Below are positions 62,808 to 64,000 of a DNA stretch of 64,000 nucleotides, one piece after another. The DNA is from Arenibacter palladensis. GTDB lineage: Bacteria > Bacteroidota > Bacteroidia > Flavobacteriales > Flavobacteriaceae. Numbering within the stretch: position 1 is the first letter of the stretch; every line of letters begins with the position of its first letter. Where the stretch lies: contig NZ_FQUX01000006.1 of assembly GCF_900129275.1 (NCBI RefSeq), forward strand, positions 145,138 through 209,137, read 5' to 3'. The notes beneath the pieces were generated by a model. The model saw only the letters and a list, made by a program, of their open reading frames with translations, did not search any database and had not been told where the DNA came from. The translations under genes were made by a program, and so were the position numbers.

Positions 62808-63649
62808 CCCGTGGATTTTACATCCATTTTTTCAGGGGATTTATAAGGCTTAAACGGAATTTTCAATAAAGCTCCTATGTCTGAATTTTCCTTTTCATTG
62901 GGATAGGTATCCACACCATAGACAATTTCACTATTGGGCAATTTCATAAAGGTTCCAAGTAGCCTATCCCAAATAGAAAATATATTCCCATAATTGCTGT
63001 CCGTATAGGGTAATTTATAGTGGTGGTGCACTTTGTGCATATCTGGAGAAACAATGACCCAACTCAACACTTCATCCACCTTTTTGGGCAGTGAAATATT
63101 GGCATGGTTAAATTGTGACAAAATAACCGACAGGGCCTGATATATCATAATGATGGCTATAGGTGCCCCAACCACAAAAGTGCCGAAACATGTAAAAATA
63201 AACCGCACCACACTTTCTCCAGGATGGTGCCGATTGGCAGTAGTAGTATCCACTTCATGATCGGTATGATGAATAAGATGAAAGCCCCAAAGCACCTTTA
63301 CCTTATGCTCTACCCAATGGGCCAACCAGGCACTAAGAAAATCCAGCATCATTACCCCCAACAAAATTTTTAACCATAAAGGCATTACAGGTAACCACTG
63401 TAGGATCCCAAAATTATTGGCTATGGTCCAATCACTGGTTTTTAACAATAAAAAAGCCAAGGGGAAATTTACAAGTATGGTGGTCAGGGTGAAAAAAATA
63501 TTGATGCCAGCATGTCTTAGCTTGCTATATTTTAACTGAAACAGGGGGATGATATACTCCAGTATCCAAAAAAATGCAATCCCTGAAACCAATATGATAC
63601 TTCGGTGTGCGGGAGGGATCGTTTCAAAATAATTGTAAATGGCTTCCAT
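62798..63649 (-). CDS. Sterol-desaturase / fatty-acid-hydroxylase family membrane protein
   Basis: 283 aa, four to five TM helices. The histidine clusters of the di-iron family are present: HWVEHKVKVLWGFHLIHHTDH (split), NRHHPGES and DMHKVHHHYKLPYTDSNYG, ending in SIWDRLLGTF. Family members hydroxylate or desaturate fatty acids, ether lipids or sterols. The substrate here is unknown. The last 10 bases overlap the convergent NamZ gene. Confidence 0.9.
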   Translation of the reverse strand: MEAIYNYFETIPPAHRSIILVSGIAFFWILEYIIPLFQLKYSKLRHAGINIFFTLTTILVNFPLAFLLLKTSDWTIANNFGILQWLPVMPLWLKILLGVMMLDFLSAWLAHWVEHKVKVLWGFHLIHHTDHEVDTTTANRHHPGESVVRFIFTCFGTFVVGAPIAIIMIYQALSVILSQFNHANISLPKKVDEVLSWVIVSPDMHKVHHHYKLPYTDSNYGNIFSIWDRLLGTFMKLPNSEIVYGVDTYPNEKENSDIGALLKIPFKPYKSPEKMDVKSTGQL

Positions 63650-63746
63650 TCTCTAAATTTACAAAATAGTTGTATGTAAATAAATACCCAACAAAAAAGT
63701 AATTTATTGTTACCCTTTGATAATCAGGGTTAATTTTGGAAATGAG

Positions 63747-64000
63747 CTACTTAAGCTTAATTGCTTTTTTCATTTCTTCCACTATATTATATGCAGCTGG
63801 ACAAATGGCCACATTCTTTAATGTGAGGCTACTTATTTGCTGAAATTTATTCCTATCCGTATGTGGAAATTCACGGCAGGCCTTAGGCCTTACCTCATAA
63901 ATGGAACAGTAATTATCGGCACCCAAAAACGTACAGGGCACACTTTGAAGCACATAGTCATTATCCTCGTCCACCCTTAAAAATTGATCGATAAATTTCT
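63747..64000 (-). CDS. YkgJ-family cysteine-cluster protein (5' partial)
   Basis: The minus-strand frame is open from the right window edge to the stop at 63747-63749, so the gene continues beyond 64000. An internal GTG at 63974 is not a likely start because the frame upstream reads KFIDQFLRV. Cys pattern VPCTFLGADNYCSIYEVRP, KACREFPH and AICPAAY is that of the YkgJ (CxxCx12C-type) family, thought to bind Zn or an Fe-S centre. Function unknown. The downstream 97 bases to the desaturase gene hold no clear terminator. Confidence 0.85.
   Translation of the reverse strand, partial: KFIDQFLRVDEDNDYVLQSVPCTFLGADNYCSIYEVRPKACREFPHTDRNKFQQISSLTLKNVAICPAAYNIVEEMKKAIKLK

Overview
The window is from a member of the Bacteroidota, very probably a marine member of the Flavobacteriaceae. 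The evidence is a complete Na+-NQR operon with the flavobacterial apbE arrangement, a type IX secretion (T9SS) Plug homologue, a protein ending in a T9SS type B (CHU_C-like) sorting domain, a SusC/SusD pair, many short-signal lipoproteins, and several start sites preceded by the Bacteroidota -7 box TAnnTTTG. Genus-level assignment is not possible from this window alone.

Layout. 1-5352: a surface or adhesin module made of a long collagen-like protein cut by the left window edge, a small ORF, a secreted protein with a C1q/TNF-like C-terminus, and a T9SS type B cargo protein. 5641-11559: housekeeping and envelope genes (M15 peptidase, M48 peptidase, a small DUF6747-like membrane protein, an ankyrin protein, gpmI, map, a methyltransferase). 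11560-19175 (minus): nqrABCDEF, a terminator, a small NQR-linked protein and apbE. 19325-21671: T9SS Plug protein and a secreted glycerophosphodiesterase.

21714-51465 is a glycan/lipid utilisation locus of about 30 kb. On the minus strand it holds GH31, a membrane-embedded PHP protein, a DapA/KDG-aldolase-like enzyme, two membrane proteins, a metallophosphatase, SusD, SusC and a PKD lipoprotein. On the plus strand it holds an AraC regulator, three proteins of the neutral-ceramidase fold, a PqaA-like hydrolase, further alpha/beta hydrolases (two of them a tandem duplicate), a ChbG/YdjC deacetylase, an SBF symporter, GH92 and a BNR/Asp-box protein. It has few glycosidases and many ester/amide/metal hydrolases. 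None of the three ceramidase-like proteins keeps the GDVSPN amidase motif. This locus is the best candidate for an undescribed catabolic system in the window; its substrate cannot be read from sequence.

51566-64000: an exonuclease/GIY-YIG protein, a sulfur-linked set (persulfide dioxygenase-rhodanese fusion, a 42-residue membrane protein, SulP transporter), a DUF1080 lipoprotein, a di-haem peroxidase, a Crp/Fnr regulator with a conserved-looking Cys cluster, an aldose epimerase, a LolC/E-type permease divergent from a NamZ-type muramidase, a sterol-desaturase-family enzyme and the end of a YkgJ-type cysteine-cluster protein. Four genes of 42-55 codons, too short for a 60-residue ORF cut-off, are also described. 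No tRNA, rRNA, CRISPR array, insertion sequence or prophage was seen.
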